From contig NZ_NEJP01000017.1 in assembly GCF_002113125.1 (NCBI RefSeq), forward strand, positions 1-64,000: a stretch of DNA of 64,000 nt, read 5' to 3'. The notes beneath the pieces were generated by a model. It had not been told where the DNA came from and did not search any database. It worked only from the letters and a program-made list of their open reading frames with translations. The stretch comes from Pseudomonas sp. B20(2017). Lineage in GTDB: Bacteria > Pseudomonadota > Gammaproteobacteria > Pseudomonadales > Pseudomonadaceae. The translations under genes were made by a program, and so were the position numbers. Shown in pieces: positions 27,542 to 37,200 of this stretch. How positions within the stretch are numbered: position 1 is the first letter of the stretch; every line of letters starts with the position of its first letter.

Positions 27542-28075
27542 TTACTCCCCGGTGAGCATTTGATCGTCGTCCGGTGCCATGACCTCCGACCTGGTCCGTC
27601 GGCGATCCGCCAGCACCCAACTGCCATCGTACAACTGCAACGGGAAGCTCTCGGTCCTGCTCTGGCGTCGTTCGACGAACCCCTCTGAAGGGCTCGCACC
27701 GGGTTTCGCTTCGCGCTGAACCCCCAGAAGGTCGCAGACAGCTCGGGCCAGTTCCGCCAGTGGAAACGGTTTGAACAGGATGTGACTGACTCCCAGTTGC
27801 CGCGCCCGCTCACAGACTTCAGCGGTCGGGTGACCCGTTATCAGCACGAAATGACACGTCCTGTTCTGGCGAACCGCGTCGAGCACCTCGAACCCTTCCA
27901 TATCGGGCAAGCGGTAATCGAACACCAGCACGTCGGGGGCGAAAGTCTCGGCCTGGCCGATTCCCTCTGCGCCGTCATGTGCAATCCGGACTTCCAGCCC
28001 TTGCGCCGACAGATAATCCTGAAGGTTCTGTGCAAGCAGCTGTTCGTCTTCGACAACCAGTACTTTGTTAACCAA
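27542..28075 (-). CDS. receiver-domain response regulator without output domain
   Basis: 177 residues. Residues 1-120 are a complete receiver with VVEDEQ, phospho-acceptor Asp in LVFDYRLPDMEG (about residue 53), a Thr in LITGHP and Lys in ILFKPFPL. The remaining 55 residues (FVERRQSRTESFPLQLYDGSWVLADRRRTRSEV) have no recognised DNA-binding fold. It is the first gene after a sigma54 promoter and two palindromic operators and heads the secretion operon. It could be a phosphate sink for MnxS1/S2 or act on the secretion ATPase; neither can be told from sequence. Confidence 0.82.
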   Translation of the reverse strand: MVNKVLVVEDEQLLAQNLQDYLSAQGLEVRIAHDGAEGIGQAETFAPDVLVFDYRLPDMEGFEVLDAVRQNRTCHFVLITGHPTAEVCERARQLGVSHILFKPFPLAELARAVCDLLGVQREAKPGASPSEGFVERRQSRTESFPLQLYDGSWVLADRRRTRSEVMAPDDDQMLTGE

Positions 28076-28157
28076 GGTGTACTCCCTGAAACCGCAAGTG
28101 CCGGCAATTGAAATTCAATGACCCGAACCTGCTGAAGTGCCCCTCGCAAGAGGTAAC

Positions 28158-28172
28158 GCACACTTCATGCCA
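28158..28172 (-). promoter_or_regulatory. sigma54 promoter of the secretion/csgEFG operon
   Basis: The minus strand reads TGGCATGAAGTGTGC, matching TGGCACG-N4-TTGC except C6 and the first T of TTGC. It stands 83 bp before the response-regulator start. Two TTCCCC-N6-GGGG palindromes lie 75-135 bp upstream. Confidence 0.7.
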
Positions 28173-28245
28173 GGCTGAGTGCCGGTAAATTTTTGTCTTC
28201 ATGTCCTTGAATTGATTGGAAATGCCCGCTCGTCCTGATCCCCCG

Positions 28246-28263
28246 TTCCCCAGAAACGGGGAA
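28246..28263. promoter_or_regulatory. perfect palindrome TTCCCC-N6-GGGGAA
   Basis: TTCCCC-AGAAAC-GGGGAA, a perfect 6+6 inverted repeat 75 bp upstream of the -24 box at 28172. It is the best example of the motif and a candidate MnxR operator. Confidence 0.65.
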
Positions 28264-28287
28264 GCACCTGAATGGGCATCGAAGCCA

Positions 28288-28307
28288 TTCCCCACTTTTG
28301 GGGGGAA
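28288..28307. promoter_or_regulatory. second TTCCCC-N6-GGGG palindrome
   Basis: TTCCCC-ACTTTT-GGGGGGAA, 42 bp (four helical turns) from the first palindrome, hence on the same DNA face. It lies immediately after the end of the ppiC gene. Confidence 0.6.
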
Positions 28308-28310
28308 CCT

Positions 28311-29264
28311 TCATTCGTCGTCAATTCGTTCGATCCTGTTCTGCGCCCGCAATTGCGCGAGCACCTGACGACGAGCCTCGGACTGTTGCTGTCGGGCGAG
28401 GTACGCCCTGACTGATTCCAGCCCTTGCTCCTCTGGGACATCGGCCGCCTCCTTGTGGTTCTCGACAAAAATCAAATGCCAGCCGAACGGTGATCGTACC
28501 GCCTCGCTGACCTGGCCAGGTTTGAGGGCAAACGCCGCCGCTTCGAAGGCCGGCACCATTTGCCCACGGGCGAAATACCCCAGGTCGCCGCCCTGGCTGG
28601 CGGTGACGTCTTGCGAACCCGATTTAGCGACGCTAGCAAAGGTTTGCCCCTCAGCGATAGCGGCACGCAACTCCATCAAGCGTAGCCGTGCAGCTTCAAC
28701 CGTGGCGGCATCGGCATCCGCCGCGACCTTGATCAGGATGTGCCGGGCCTGCACCTGCTCTGGCGTGCCCATTTCAGCCCGGTGTTCCTCATAAAATGCG
28801 CGCACTTGCTGCTCGCTCGGCCCATCGATTTTGGTCAGCTCGGCGAAGATCTGCTGCGCCGCGAGTTCGCGGCGGGTGTATTCGGTGAACGAGGCCTCAT
28901 CGAAACCGGCATCCTGCAAACGCTGGAGGAATTTATCGGTGCCGCCGATGGCGGTGCGGGTCTGTTCGACCTGTTCACGCACGGCTTGCTCATCGATTTT
29001 CACCCCGCGCTTGCGCGATTCCTGCCAGAGCAGTTCCTTGTCGATCAGCGTGTCCAGCGCGGCCTGACGCAGTTGTTTATAGGCTTTGGGGTTGCGGATG
29101 CTCGCCACGGCGCGGCCCTGATCCTCCAGGTACTCGGCGAAAAAGCGTTCCAGGCGGAACTCGGAAATCGCCTCGCCATTGACCCGGGCGGCCACCGGCT
29201 CATTGTTCGCCAGCGCCACCGGCAACCAGCATGTCAGCAGCAAACACAGGGTTTTGAGCTTCAT
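28311..29264 (-). CDS. periplasmic PpiC/parvulin-type peptidyl-prolyl isomerase
   Basis: 317 residues with a signal peptide (ending PVALA). A SurA-N-like helical region is followed by a parvulin domain at about 170-265, shown by QARHILIKVAADADA, GGDLGYFARGQMVPAFEAAAFALKPGQVSEAVRSPFGWHLIFVEN. Such proteins help fold exported proteins. Lying between the oxidase and secretion genes it probably assists folding of MnxG or other exported clients. It is last in the mnxG transcription unit, before the promoter at 28158. Confidence 0.88.
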   Translation of the reverse strand: MKLKTLCLLLTCWLPVALANNEPVAARVNGEAISEFRLERFFAEYLEDQGRAVASIRNPKAYKQLRQAALDTLIDKELLWQESRKRGVKIDEQAVREQVEQTRTAIGGTDKFLQRLQDAGFDEASFTEYTRRELAAQQIFAELTKIDGPSEQQVRAFYEEHRAEMGTPEQVQARHILIKVAADADAATVEAARLRLMELRAAIAEGQTFASVAKSGSQDVTASQGGDLGYFARGQMVPAFEAAAFALKPGQVSEAVRSPFGWHLIFVENHKEAADVPEEQGLESVRAYLARQQQSEARRQVLAQLRAQNRIERIDDE

Positions 29265-29279
29265 GATCAGGGCCTCCGG

Positions 29280-30830
29280 TCAGGGTGTGGCAATAATCGG
29301 TTTGTAAGGAGCGACCAGATAAAAGTGCTGGTCGGGCAAGTCGACGGTAACCACATGCGCCCCGCTGAGACCCAATCGTCGGCCGGGGCCGAAGCTGAGC
29401 CGCGGGGTCAGGCCGGTGTCGAAGTCGTGCAGACCTTCGAGCGCCGCCACCAGTTTTTCGCGGCTGGCATCGCGGCCGGCCTGCTTCATGCCTTCGCTGA
29501 ACAACAGCATCGAGGCGTAGGCGCCGACTTGCAGCACCGCATGCTGGGCGCCGAGGCCCTGATGTTCGCGCAACAATGTCAACGCCATCCGCCCGGCCTG
29601 GGTCCAGTCGCTGGGCACGAATGGATAAGCCAGAAACACCCGTCGGGAAAAACCTTCCGGCACTTGCAGCAGGTCCCCTGCCACCTGGCTGGATGCAGCG
29701 AACAGGTACGGCACCTGACCGGCGTTCTGCAAACCGGTCGCCAGACGACTGAAACCACCGCCGCTGCCCAGGTAAAACACCGAACGCGACCCCAGCGGCA
29801 AGCTGTCCGTTGCAGAGTCGTAAGTTTGCAGATGGATTTTTTGCCAGCCGTGATCCTTTAGATAACCGCCCAGCGCCTGCGCCGCCTGCACCTGCGCGGG
29901 GTCGTCGGGATAAGCAATCAGCGTCGGTCCTTGCAGCACCCGCAGACTGGCGGCGGCGTAGTCCGCCAGCGCGATCAACTGTTCGCGCAGACCCGGCAGC
30001 GGTTCGAAAATCTGCGGGCTGGCCTGCACCGGGCCGAGCAGCGACATGGCGCCGATCAGCGGCACACCGGACTGTTCCAGACGTGGCGCCAGTTCGCTGT
30101 CCAGTGCCGGGGCCAGCGGTGCGATCAAGGCAAAGACTTTCTCCTCCTCGATCAGCCGTTGCAGGGCCTGTTCAGCGCTGGCGCGATCCGGGCCGGGATC
30201 GGCCACGGTCAGGCGCAACTGCCGGCCGTGAATGCCACCGGCCTGATTGATCCGCGCGACGCTGCCGTTGAGCACCGCCGCGATGGTTGCGCCCTCCTCG
30301 GCCAGCGGCCCCTGGCTGGGCAGCAAGGTGCCCAAGTGCAAGGTCTGATCATCGAGCCCAGGATCGCGATCTTCGGCCAGGCGTTTGAGGTACGCCGTGA
30401 GGTTGCGCTGATCCTTCATCGACAGCAGAAAGCGCGGCATGCTCGGGTCGAGGCGATTGTTGCCGGGGTCGCGGCCCTGCTGGATCACCCGCGCCAGACT
30501 GCTGTCGGTGTAGGCCGGGTAATTGCGGCCGTTGACCTGCTGCTGACCGTGGATGCTGGTCAGCCGCGACCAGTTCAATTCCGGCGGACGCACCCCGCCT
30601 TCGGGCCGGCCGAGGCCGTCGGCGCCGTGGCAATTGGCGCACGGCAGGCTGGTGGCCGGCAGCAACACATCCGCCGCGCCGACCCGCGCCATGATCGGCT
30701 CACCGCTGGCAGACAAGCCTTCGCGGTACAGGCGCTTGCCGGCGCTTTCTTCATCAGTCAGCGGCAACGCGGCCGCGCCGAGACTGACGCCAGCGAGCAG
30801 GATCAGGGCGAGGACGCGGCGCAGGTTCAT
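29280..30830 (-). CDS. cytochrome c fused to a periplasmic ligand-binding (LivJ-like) domain
   Basis: 516 residues with a signal peptide (ending GAAALP). The N-terminal part has one haem c motif CANCH near residues 64-68 and a Met-rich segment MPRFLLSMKDQ as candidate axial ligand region. From about residue 165 the chain resembles type I periplasmic amino-acid-binding proteins (LHLGTLLPSQGPLAEEG, RINQAGGIHGRQLRLTVAD, IGAMSLLGPVQ, VFLAYPFVPSDW). No permease genes are near, so it is not part of a transporter here. A redox or sensing role in Mn oxidation is possible. It lies 10 bp from the Sco gene upstream and 15 bp from ppiC. Confidence 0.78.
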   Translation of the reverse strand: MNLRRVLALILLAGVSLGAAALPLTDEESAGKRLYREGLSASGEPIMARVGAADVLLPATSLPCANCHGADGLGRPEGGVRPPELNWSRLTSIHGQQQVNGRNYPAYTDSSLARVIQQGRDPGNNRLDPSMPRFLLSMKDQRNLTAYLKRLAEDRDPGLDDQTLHLGTLLPSQGPLAEEGATIAAVLNGSVARINQAGGIHGRQLRLTVADPGPDRASAEQALQRLIEEEKVFALIAPLAPALDSELAPRLEQSGVPLIGAMSLLGPVQASPQIFEPLPGLREQLIALADYAAASLRVLQGPTLIAYPDDPAQVQAAQALGGYLKDHGWQKIHLQTYDSATDSLPLGSRSVFYLGSGGGFSRLATGLQNAGQVPYLFAASSQVAGDLLQVPEGFSRRVFLAYPFVPSDWTQAGRMALTLLREHQGLGAQHAVLQVGAYASMLLFSEGMKQAGRDASREKLVAALEGLHDFDTGLTPRLSFGPGRRLGLSGAHVVTVDLPDQHFYLVAPYKPIIATP

Positions 30831-30839
30831 GGCGCGGAC

Positions 30840-31466
30840 TCAGCGGCCGGCCACGGGCATTGTCAGCAACTGCAAGCGCTGGGCAATGGCGGCAGCCGGG
30901 GCATCGGGACGGATTTTGCTCCAGCGTTTGTTGGCGACGTCGCCGACGATCAGCTGGGTCGAGTGCTGCTCGGGCGTCGGTACGATCTGCCCGATGCGGC
31001 CCAGCACCAGGTCCATCTGCGCCTTGTCGCCGGTGAGAAAAAGCCAGTGAGGGTCATCGGCGCCCTGCTTCAAGGTGTAAGCCTTGAGCACCGCCGGCGT
31101 GTCGCGCAGCGGATCACTGGTAAGGGAAATGAAGGTGATGCCGTCGGCCTTGTCGCCCAGCAGCTCGCGGACTTCCTTGAGCTTGCGGGTAATCAGCGGG
31201 CAGGCGTCGTTACAACTGGTGAAGATCACATTGAGCAGCACCACGCGGTTGTGCAGCGCATCGCTGTAGAAACGCTGGACATCGCCGTGCTGATCCAGCA
31301 GCGGCGTGTCGGTGAACCAGGTTTTCGCGTCGTGAGTACCTTTCGCCGGTGCAGGCGCAGCGCTGGCCGTTGCCGGTGCGGGCTGCTCGTGGCCTTCGTG
31401 AGCCAGGGCCATGGCGCTGAAAATCCAGAAACAAACCGTCAGGGTGACCCAGTCCAGGGTTCTCAT
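30840..31466 (-). CDS. Sco1/SenC family copper chaperone
   Basis: 208 residues. Signal/anchor at the N-terminus, then HEGHEQ-rich start of the mature part and copper-binding CNDAC in FTSCNDACPLI, with the distal His in PEQHSTQLIVG. Probably delivers copper to, or keeps thiols reduced for, the multicopper oxidase MnxG. Overlaps the next upstream Sco gene by four bases (ATGA). Confidence 0.88.
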   Translation of the reverse strand: MRTLDWVTLTVCFWIFSAMALAHEGHEQPAPATASAAPAPAKGTHDAKTWFTDTPLLDQHGDVQRFYSDALHNRVVLLNVIFTSCNDACPLITRKLKEVRELLGDKADGITFISLTSDPLRDTPAVLKAYTLKQGADDPHWLFLTGDKAQMDLVLGRIGQIVPTPEQHSTQLIVGDVANKRWSKIRPDAPAAAIAQRLQLLTMPVAGR

Positions 31467-32113
31467 GGTTGTTGCTCCATGGCAATCGCGGTGTGTTTGG
31501 CGTGGGTGCGCAGGCCGCTGAGTTTCTCGACTTCCTTGGCCAGCAGTGCCGGGTCGGTGAAGCCGTAATAGCGCGTCCAGTGGCGACTGTTGCCGTCACC
31601 GACGAGGATCAGCGGCTGATGATTCTTGAAGTCACCGCTGAAACTGCCGAGGCCCTTGAGGGTGGCCGTGATCGATTGCGGCGAACCGGTGAGCCAGCTC
31701 CAGCCCGGGCCTTTCTGGAAGGTGCGGGCGTAATCCTGCAGACGTTTCGGGTCGTCGCGCTGCGGGTCGATGCTGATCGATACCAGTTGCACTTCGCCGC
31801 CCACGCGGGAGCCAAGCTGTTTCTGCACCTTGCCCATGATCGACGAGACCACCGGGCACACCGTGGTGCAACTGGTGTAGATGAAACTCATGACGACGAT
31901 TTTGTTGCGCACCAGATCCTGCTCCAGACGCACGGTCTTGCCGTTCTGGTCGAGCAACGGCACGTCGGCGAATTTGACCTGGGCGTGCTCTTGCGTACTG
32001 GCGGCGGGCGCCTTGTGCCCGGCATGCTCGTCCGCCGAATGGGCCTGGGCTTGATGGATGCCGACGGCCAACAGGCAAAGGGTCAACACACCACGGGATG
32101 CAAATCGGTTCAT
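31463..32113 (-). CDS. Sco1/SenC family copper chaperone
   Basis: 216 residues; the start at 32113 has GAGGAAAAGAAC upstream, and longer frames run into the previous gene. Signal peptide ending QAQAHS, a His-rich mature N-terminus (HSADEHAGHK), and the motif CTTVC in YTSCTTVCPVV. The later His is in FKNHQPLILVG. Paralogue of the neighbouring Sco gene; three Sco domains occur in this window. Confidence 0.88.
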   Translation of the reverse strand: MNRFASRGVLTLCLLAVGIHQAQAHSADEHAGHKAPAASTQEHAQVKFADVPLLDQNGKTVRLEQDLVRNKIVVMSFIYTSCTTVCPVVSSIMGKVQKQLGSRVGGEVQLVSISIDPQRDDPKRLQDYARTFQKGPGWSWLTGSPQSITATLKGLGSFSGDFKNHQPLILVGDGNSRHWTRYYGFTDPALLAKEVEKLSGLRTHAKHTAIAMEQQP

Positions 32114-32126
32114 GTTCTTTTCCTCG

Positions 32127-34049
32127 TCACTGAGTCTGGCCGGGCAGCACCCGGACACTGGCAAATGTCTTGTCGTCGAAACCGGCGCCCAACGATGCCG
32201 CGCGCACATGCAGGTACCAGGCGCCGCTGCGGTCGAGGGTCACCGGCGCTTCGTACACGCCGTCGGCGACTTCCAGTGCGGCCACTTCACGGGGCCGGGA
32301 AGTCGGCGCGAGGAAGTAGCGCAACTGCACGTCCTTCACGCCGCTGCGTTGAATCTTCTGTTTGCCCTGGACGATGCGGAAGCGCACCACGTAAGGGTCG
32401 TTGAGGGCCACGGCGGTCTTGTCCAGCAGGAACTCGACTTTTGGTGCACCCACGTGTTTTTCGGTCGCGCCGTCGGGCGCCACCAGCGCGGTGAAGCAAT
32501 GAATGATGTTCGGCTGGTTGAGCAGGAACGCCACGTCGAAGCGCCCCGCCGCCGGCAGTTTCACCCGGGCGCTGTAGAGCCCCGGCGACACTTCGCGCAG
32601 GCTGCGGTCGATGACCAGCGCGGCGCGGGCGATTTGCCCCCGGTTGGGGTAACCGGACATCGGCGCGTTCATGCCTTCGGCGTAGAAGTAGGTGGTGTTG
32701 TCCACCGGATTCACCACGAACACCGCGTTGTCATCGCGCGATACGGCGAGGCTCGAGGCCAGCGGCAGATCCCCGGCCAGCCGTGGCGGCTGCGGCCCGG
32801 CTTCAAAACCCTGGGTAATCGGCTGACGCCCTTCGCCCAGCGATGACAGGTTGATCATGGTGACTTTCGGCGAGGCCAGTCCACGCACATAGGCGTAGGC
32901 CTGGGTGAACACCACTTGATAGGGTTCGGCCGAGACTTCCAGATCATGGATCGCCGAATCGTTGGCCGCGTCGATGACCGAAGCGCGGTTCTCCACCGTG
33001 TTCAGCACCACGCCGAAACGACCGTCGCCACTGAAGCCCATCGGGCCGAGGCCCTGTTGCAGCTTGATCACCCGGCGTACGGCGCGGCTGTTGCTGTCGA
33101 TCACGGTGACGGTGCCGTCCTTGCCATCGGCCACGTACACCGCGCCGGACAACGGCGAGTAGGCCACCGACAACGGGCTGGAACCGGTCTTGACCTGTTG
33201 CAGCAGGCTCAGGCTGGCGATGTCGATGACACTGAGGGTGCCGTCGTCGCGGTTGCTGACGAAGGCGAAACGGCTGTCCTTGCTGAAGGTGATTTCGTGA
33301 TGGCCGCGACCGGTCGCCAGGTGTTTCAGCGGTTTGAGGCTCTGGGTGTCGATCACCGTGACGCCGGACTCTTCAGTCTTGCTCGCGTTGTTGCCGACCC
33401 ACAGCAGGCGCTCATCCGGTTGCAGCGCCACACGCACCGGTTGGCTGCCGGCGGCCACCGAGTCGAGGACCTTGAATTGCTCGCTGTCGATCACCGCCAC
33501 TTCCCCCGCCGTCGGCATCGACACGAAGACCTTTTTGTTGTCCTTGGGCGTGACCCAGTCCATCGGTGATTGCTTGAGTTCGATCCGCGCCAAAGTGCTG
33601 GTGATGCCTCCCACCGAGACTGACGGATCGACCACCGAAACGCTGGCATCGCGGTTCATCACCAACAGGAAATAGCTGTTGAGGTCGAGCAGCGGCCGCG
33701 CGCCGATATTGGATTTCAGGAACGTGCCTACCCGCGACTTGCAGCTCTGATCGCGGCCCTGGGCCTGATCGGCAGCAAGGGTTTGCGGATCGATCCAGGC
33801 CCCCGGTGCTACACCGGACAACGGCTGGCCGGTCGCGCCATCGGTGACACGAAACTGCACGTCGGCGAACTCACCCTCACGCAACTGGCCGTCGCTGGCC
33901 AGCGGCTTCAGATCGAAGGCGATCGACACACCGTCGCGGGTCAGCACCTGCCCGGCGCCGGTTTGCGCCAGAGCAATCTCACTCAGCGTGAGCAGCGCGC
34001 CGGCCATCGCCAGCAGGCAGACGCCGATGATGTTGATGATCCTGTTCAT
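32127..34049 (-). CDS. secreted YVTN-type beta-propeller protein
   Basis: 640 residues; start at 34049 with GGGGAGAGCGAC upstream. Signal peptide MNRIINIIGVCLLAMAGALL. Blade repeats are visible as FVSMPTAGEVAVIDSEQFKVLDSV, LWVGNNASKTEESGVTVIDTQSLK, FVSNRDDGTLSVIDIASLSLL and VYVADGKDGTVTVIDSNSRAV, at about 45-residue spacing between residues 140 and 390. Flanking regions (residues 30-140 and 480-640) look like beta-sandwich domains. No enzyme motif is seen. It follows mnxG with a REP pair in between and may bind the oxidase or mineral surface; this is inferred. Confidence 0.82.
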   Translation of the reverse strand: MNRIINIIGVCLLAMAGALLTLSEIALAQTGAGQVLTRDGVSIAFDLKPLASDGQLREGEFADVQFRVTDGATGQPLSGVAPGAWIDPQTLAADQAQGRDQSCKSRVGTFLKSNIGARPLLDLNSYFLLVMNRDASVSVVDPSVSVGGITSTLARIELKQSPMDWVTPKDNKKVFVSMPTAGEVAVIDSEQFKVLDSVAAGSQPVRVALQPDERLLWVGNNASKTEESGVTVIDTQSLKPLKHLATGRGHHEITFSKDSRFAFVSNRDDGTLSVIDIASLSLLQQVKTGSSPLSVAYSPLSGAVYVADGKDGTVTVIDSNSRAVRRVIKLQQGLGPMGFSGDGRFGVVLNTVENRASVIDAANDSAIHDLEVSAEPYQVVFTQAYAYVRGLASPKVTMINLSSLGEGRQPITQGFEAGPQPPRLAGDLPLASSLAVSRDDNAVFVVNPVDNTTYFYAEGMNAPMSGYPNRGQIARAALVIDRSLREVSPGLYSARVKLPAAGRFDVAFLLNQPNIIHCFTALVAPDGATEKHVGAPKVEFLLDKTAVALNDPYVVRFRIVQGKQKIQRSGVKDVQLRYFLAPTSRPREVAALEVADGVYEAPVTLDRSGAWYLHVRAASLGAGFDDKTFASVRVLPGQTQ

Positions 34050-34089
34050 GTCGCTCTCCCCTGACACATTGTCCGAAACACCACCGCCC

Positions 34090-34178
34090 TGTGGGAGCGA
34101 GCTTGCTCGCGAAGGCGTCAGACGCCTCACCCCTCGAAACCGAGTTGCTTTCATTCGCGAGCAAGCTCGCTCCCACAG
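34090..34178. repeat. inverted pair of REP elements inside the mnxG transcription unit
   Basis: GTGGGAGCGAGCTTGCTCGCGAAGG on the left and its complement on the right, about 40 bp apart. The transcript would form a long hairpin between mnxG and the beta-propeller gene and could stabilise the mnxG message or lower downstream expression. Confidence 0.85.
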
Positions 34179-34209
34179 TTTTTGCATCCACCGATCCATC
34201 GCATTCCAG

Positions 34210-37200
34210 CTACTGAGCAGGCGGCGCCGGCTCCGGCTCATTGGTCACCCGCAGCAATCCCCACAGCCCCGAGGTGTTGCCATAGGCGGCGTAATCGCGG
34301 AACAGGTAGTCCCCCGGTATCGCGTTGCTGCCCCCGGCGCTCGGGATCATGAAGCTGAAGTGCGCCGCCGGCAGGACGCTCTCGTGAGCGCCGATGTACA
34401 TCGACATCGGGTTGTAGCCGAAGCGCACCGAACCCACGCCCGGCGTGCCCATCGGGTAACCGCCGGTGTCGCTCTTCTCGGCCAGGAACGGGTTGAGCGA
34501 CCAGACGTGTCCGTCGAGCTGGAACGTCGTGCCGCGACTGCCGCCGCTCGGCATCAGAATGTGCGTACGGAACGGCTGACCCGGTTTGGCATACAGCACC
34601 GGCGTCTGCGGATCGCTCCCGACCAGCGCATTGCTGTAGGCCATGTGCGCGTTGGTCATGTCGCCGTAACCCGCGCCATCGGCATGGCCGAACGGCGCAT
34701 CCGGAGCGAGGCCGAAGCGATACCACAGCGGCTCGGTCTTGTAGTTGATGGTCATGCTCGAGTTGTCCTGCGGATCGGTCGGCACGCCGAAGCCCTCGGC
34801 AGCGATGCCTTCGACCGGCCGGCCATTGGCCCAGCGGGTGTTCAGCGCCTTGTGCCAGACCATCGCGAAGTCGCGGTAGGTCGTCTGCCCCGGTGCGGTG
34901 ACCGTGGCGTTGACCTTGCGTGCATCGTCGACCCAGGTCGCGCCGATCGGCAGGATGCTCATCGCACCACCCAGACCTTTTTGCGGTTGCTTGATCACAT
35001 CCGCCGGGGTGATGTTCAGGCCACCGAACTCCACGGCCGTGGCGTTGATGTTGTCGACACTGCGGCCCAGTTGCGTGACCGGTTTGCCTTCACGCTCCAG
35101 GTGCCCGGCGTAGTACTGATAGGTACGGGTCGGGTAGGCGCCGCTGTTGCCAACCCGTGGCGGCACGGTCTGGATCGGGTTGGCGCCGACGTTGGCACCG
35201 TCCGACTTGGTGATGTCGTAGGCCAGCAACTGCGCGTGCAGACCGACATGGCTGGACGGCCGCATCAGGTTGTTGCTGAAGGTGGTCGAACCCAGACCGC
35301 TGTTGCGATCGCGCTTGACGATACCTTGCATCACGGCGGTTTGCGTCAGGTCGGGCATCACGCTCGGCAGACGGTTTTCCAGGGTGATATTGATGCAGTC
35401 CCCGGCCGCTGCACGCAGCACCAGCGGTTCGACCGGAATGCCGGGCTTGAGCTTGCCGCTGACCGGATCGAGGTCGGATTTGCGCACGTACAGGATCGCC
35501 GTCGGATCATGCAGCGGCCCGCTCTGGCCACCGATGGTGATGGTCTCGCCGTCCTCAGGATCAGTCACCGTGACCTGCGGGATGCTCACCGTGCGCGAGT
35601 TCAGCACCAGGGTGCCACCCGCCGGATTCAGCGGCCCGCCGACATGCTGACCGAGGCCGGCAGAGTCGCCGATGCTCAGGCCCAGCGAATTGCCGAGGAT
35701 GTCGTTGGCCAGCGCCGCCACCACTTCATAGTTGCGCTGCACCGTCGGCCGGGTGCCGATGCCGTTGGGGTTGGCGCTGATCCTTGGGCAGCTGCCTTCA
35801 AACGCCACGGTGTTGCGCATGCCGGCCGGGTTCGGGTTGTTGGGGATGGCGAACAGGTCATTGCGTTTGGCCGTGTAGTTGCGCATCACGCCCCAGATCC
35901 CGCTCCAGTAGCCTTCGATCGAAGCGTCCATCGAGTACAGATAATCACCGGTGGTCGCGGCGGAACTGGACAGCATCGAAACGGGTGCGATGAAGCCCAT
36001 CTGTTCAGAGATGCCGATCATCTGCGAGGCGCGCCAGCCAGAGTTGGAGCTGTTGCCGAAACCGGAACCGCTCTGCAGCCATTTCACGCCGTGCAGGGTG
36101 ACGTTGTGCTCTTCCTCGTGGCCGCCGGCATGCACCCGCAGACGTACGTTGTCACCGGTGTAGGTGCGCAACATCGGGGTGAACGGATCGCCCGGCTCGC
36201 TGCCGCCCTTGTTGATGTGCGGCGGGAACAGGGTGGTGCCGCCGGTCGGTCCGGTGGCGGCCGTGACCAGGTTCGGCGCCAGGTTCATCGCCGGGATCGC
36301 GCGGTCGATGCGGCTTTGCATGGCGTAGGCCAGATCGCCGCCGAGGCCGTCGGCCTGCATGCCGCGCTTGCCGTCCGGGCCGACCTTGTTCGGGTCGTAG
36401 ACCCGCAGGGCCAGCGGCTCGTTGCGATAGTTGACGACGAACATGCCGGGGTCATCCACGGAGATCGCTTGGGGGCAAGGCCGGCTCGGGCAGCCCGGCA
36501 CCTGACCGCCCTGCACTTCCAGCACACCTTCGAGCAGGGTGCTGGCGTTGTTGCGCACCGGCGGGTTGATCGCGTAACGGAAGCTGTCGGCGGTGGCCGG
36601 GAACGCTTGCGGATTCGGCACGCCGTTGGGACCGGCCCCCACGTACACACCGGCTTCATAGGCGTGCTGGAAGTCGCTGTATTCGAGGAAGAACTCACGG
36701 AAGCTGTCGTTCTTGCCGTCGCCATCGAGGTCGCCGGTGTTGATCACCGCCTGCCATGAGGTCGGTCCGCCGTCCTGCCGCGCGCCGCTGTACAGAGGCT
36801 CGCCGGTTTCGGCGTGGAACCAGGTGGAACCGGCCGGTTCCGCCAGCACCGTGGCATACAGCCCGATCTGCTGGTGAGTCGATGGGCCGAGGTGGTCGTG
36901 GGTGAAGATGGTGCCCAGCCCCCGATCCACGCCCTTGGCATTGACTACCGGGTCGACGAACCAGCGTTGCATGGCCGTGCGCGCGCCCATCCAGTCACTG
37001 CGCCCGAACTGGCCGAAGAACGGATGCGCCTTGGCTTTCGGGCACGCCTGGGTGCCGTCGCGCGGATCGGTGCCTTCGCACTGGTTGAATTCGCGGATCG
37101 CGTGAATGCGTTCCTGAACAGCGCCCGGGGAGAGCACGCCGTCCTCGTAGTTCCAGCCGTTGGAGGAACCGTCGGCGGACGTCAGGTCCCACTTAGGCAG

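Noticed and set aside
33844..36759. Long open frame (971 codons) opposite mnxG
   Set aside because: Antisense shadow with Arg/Asp/Val-rich low-information sequence and no ribosome site.
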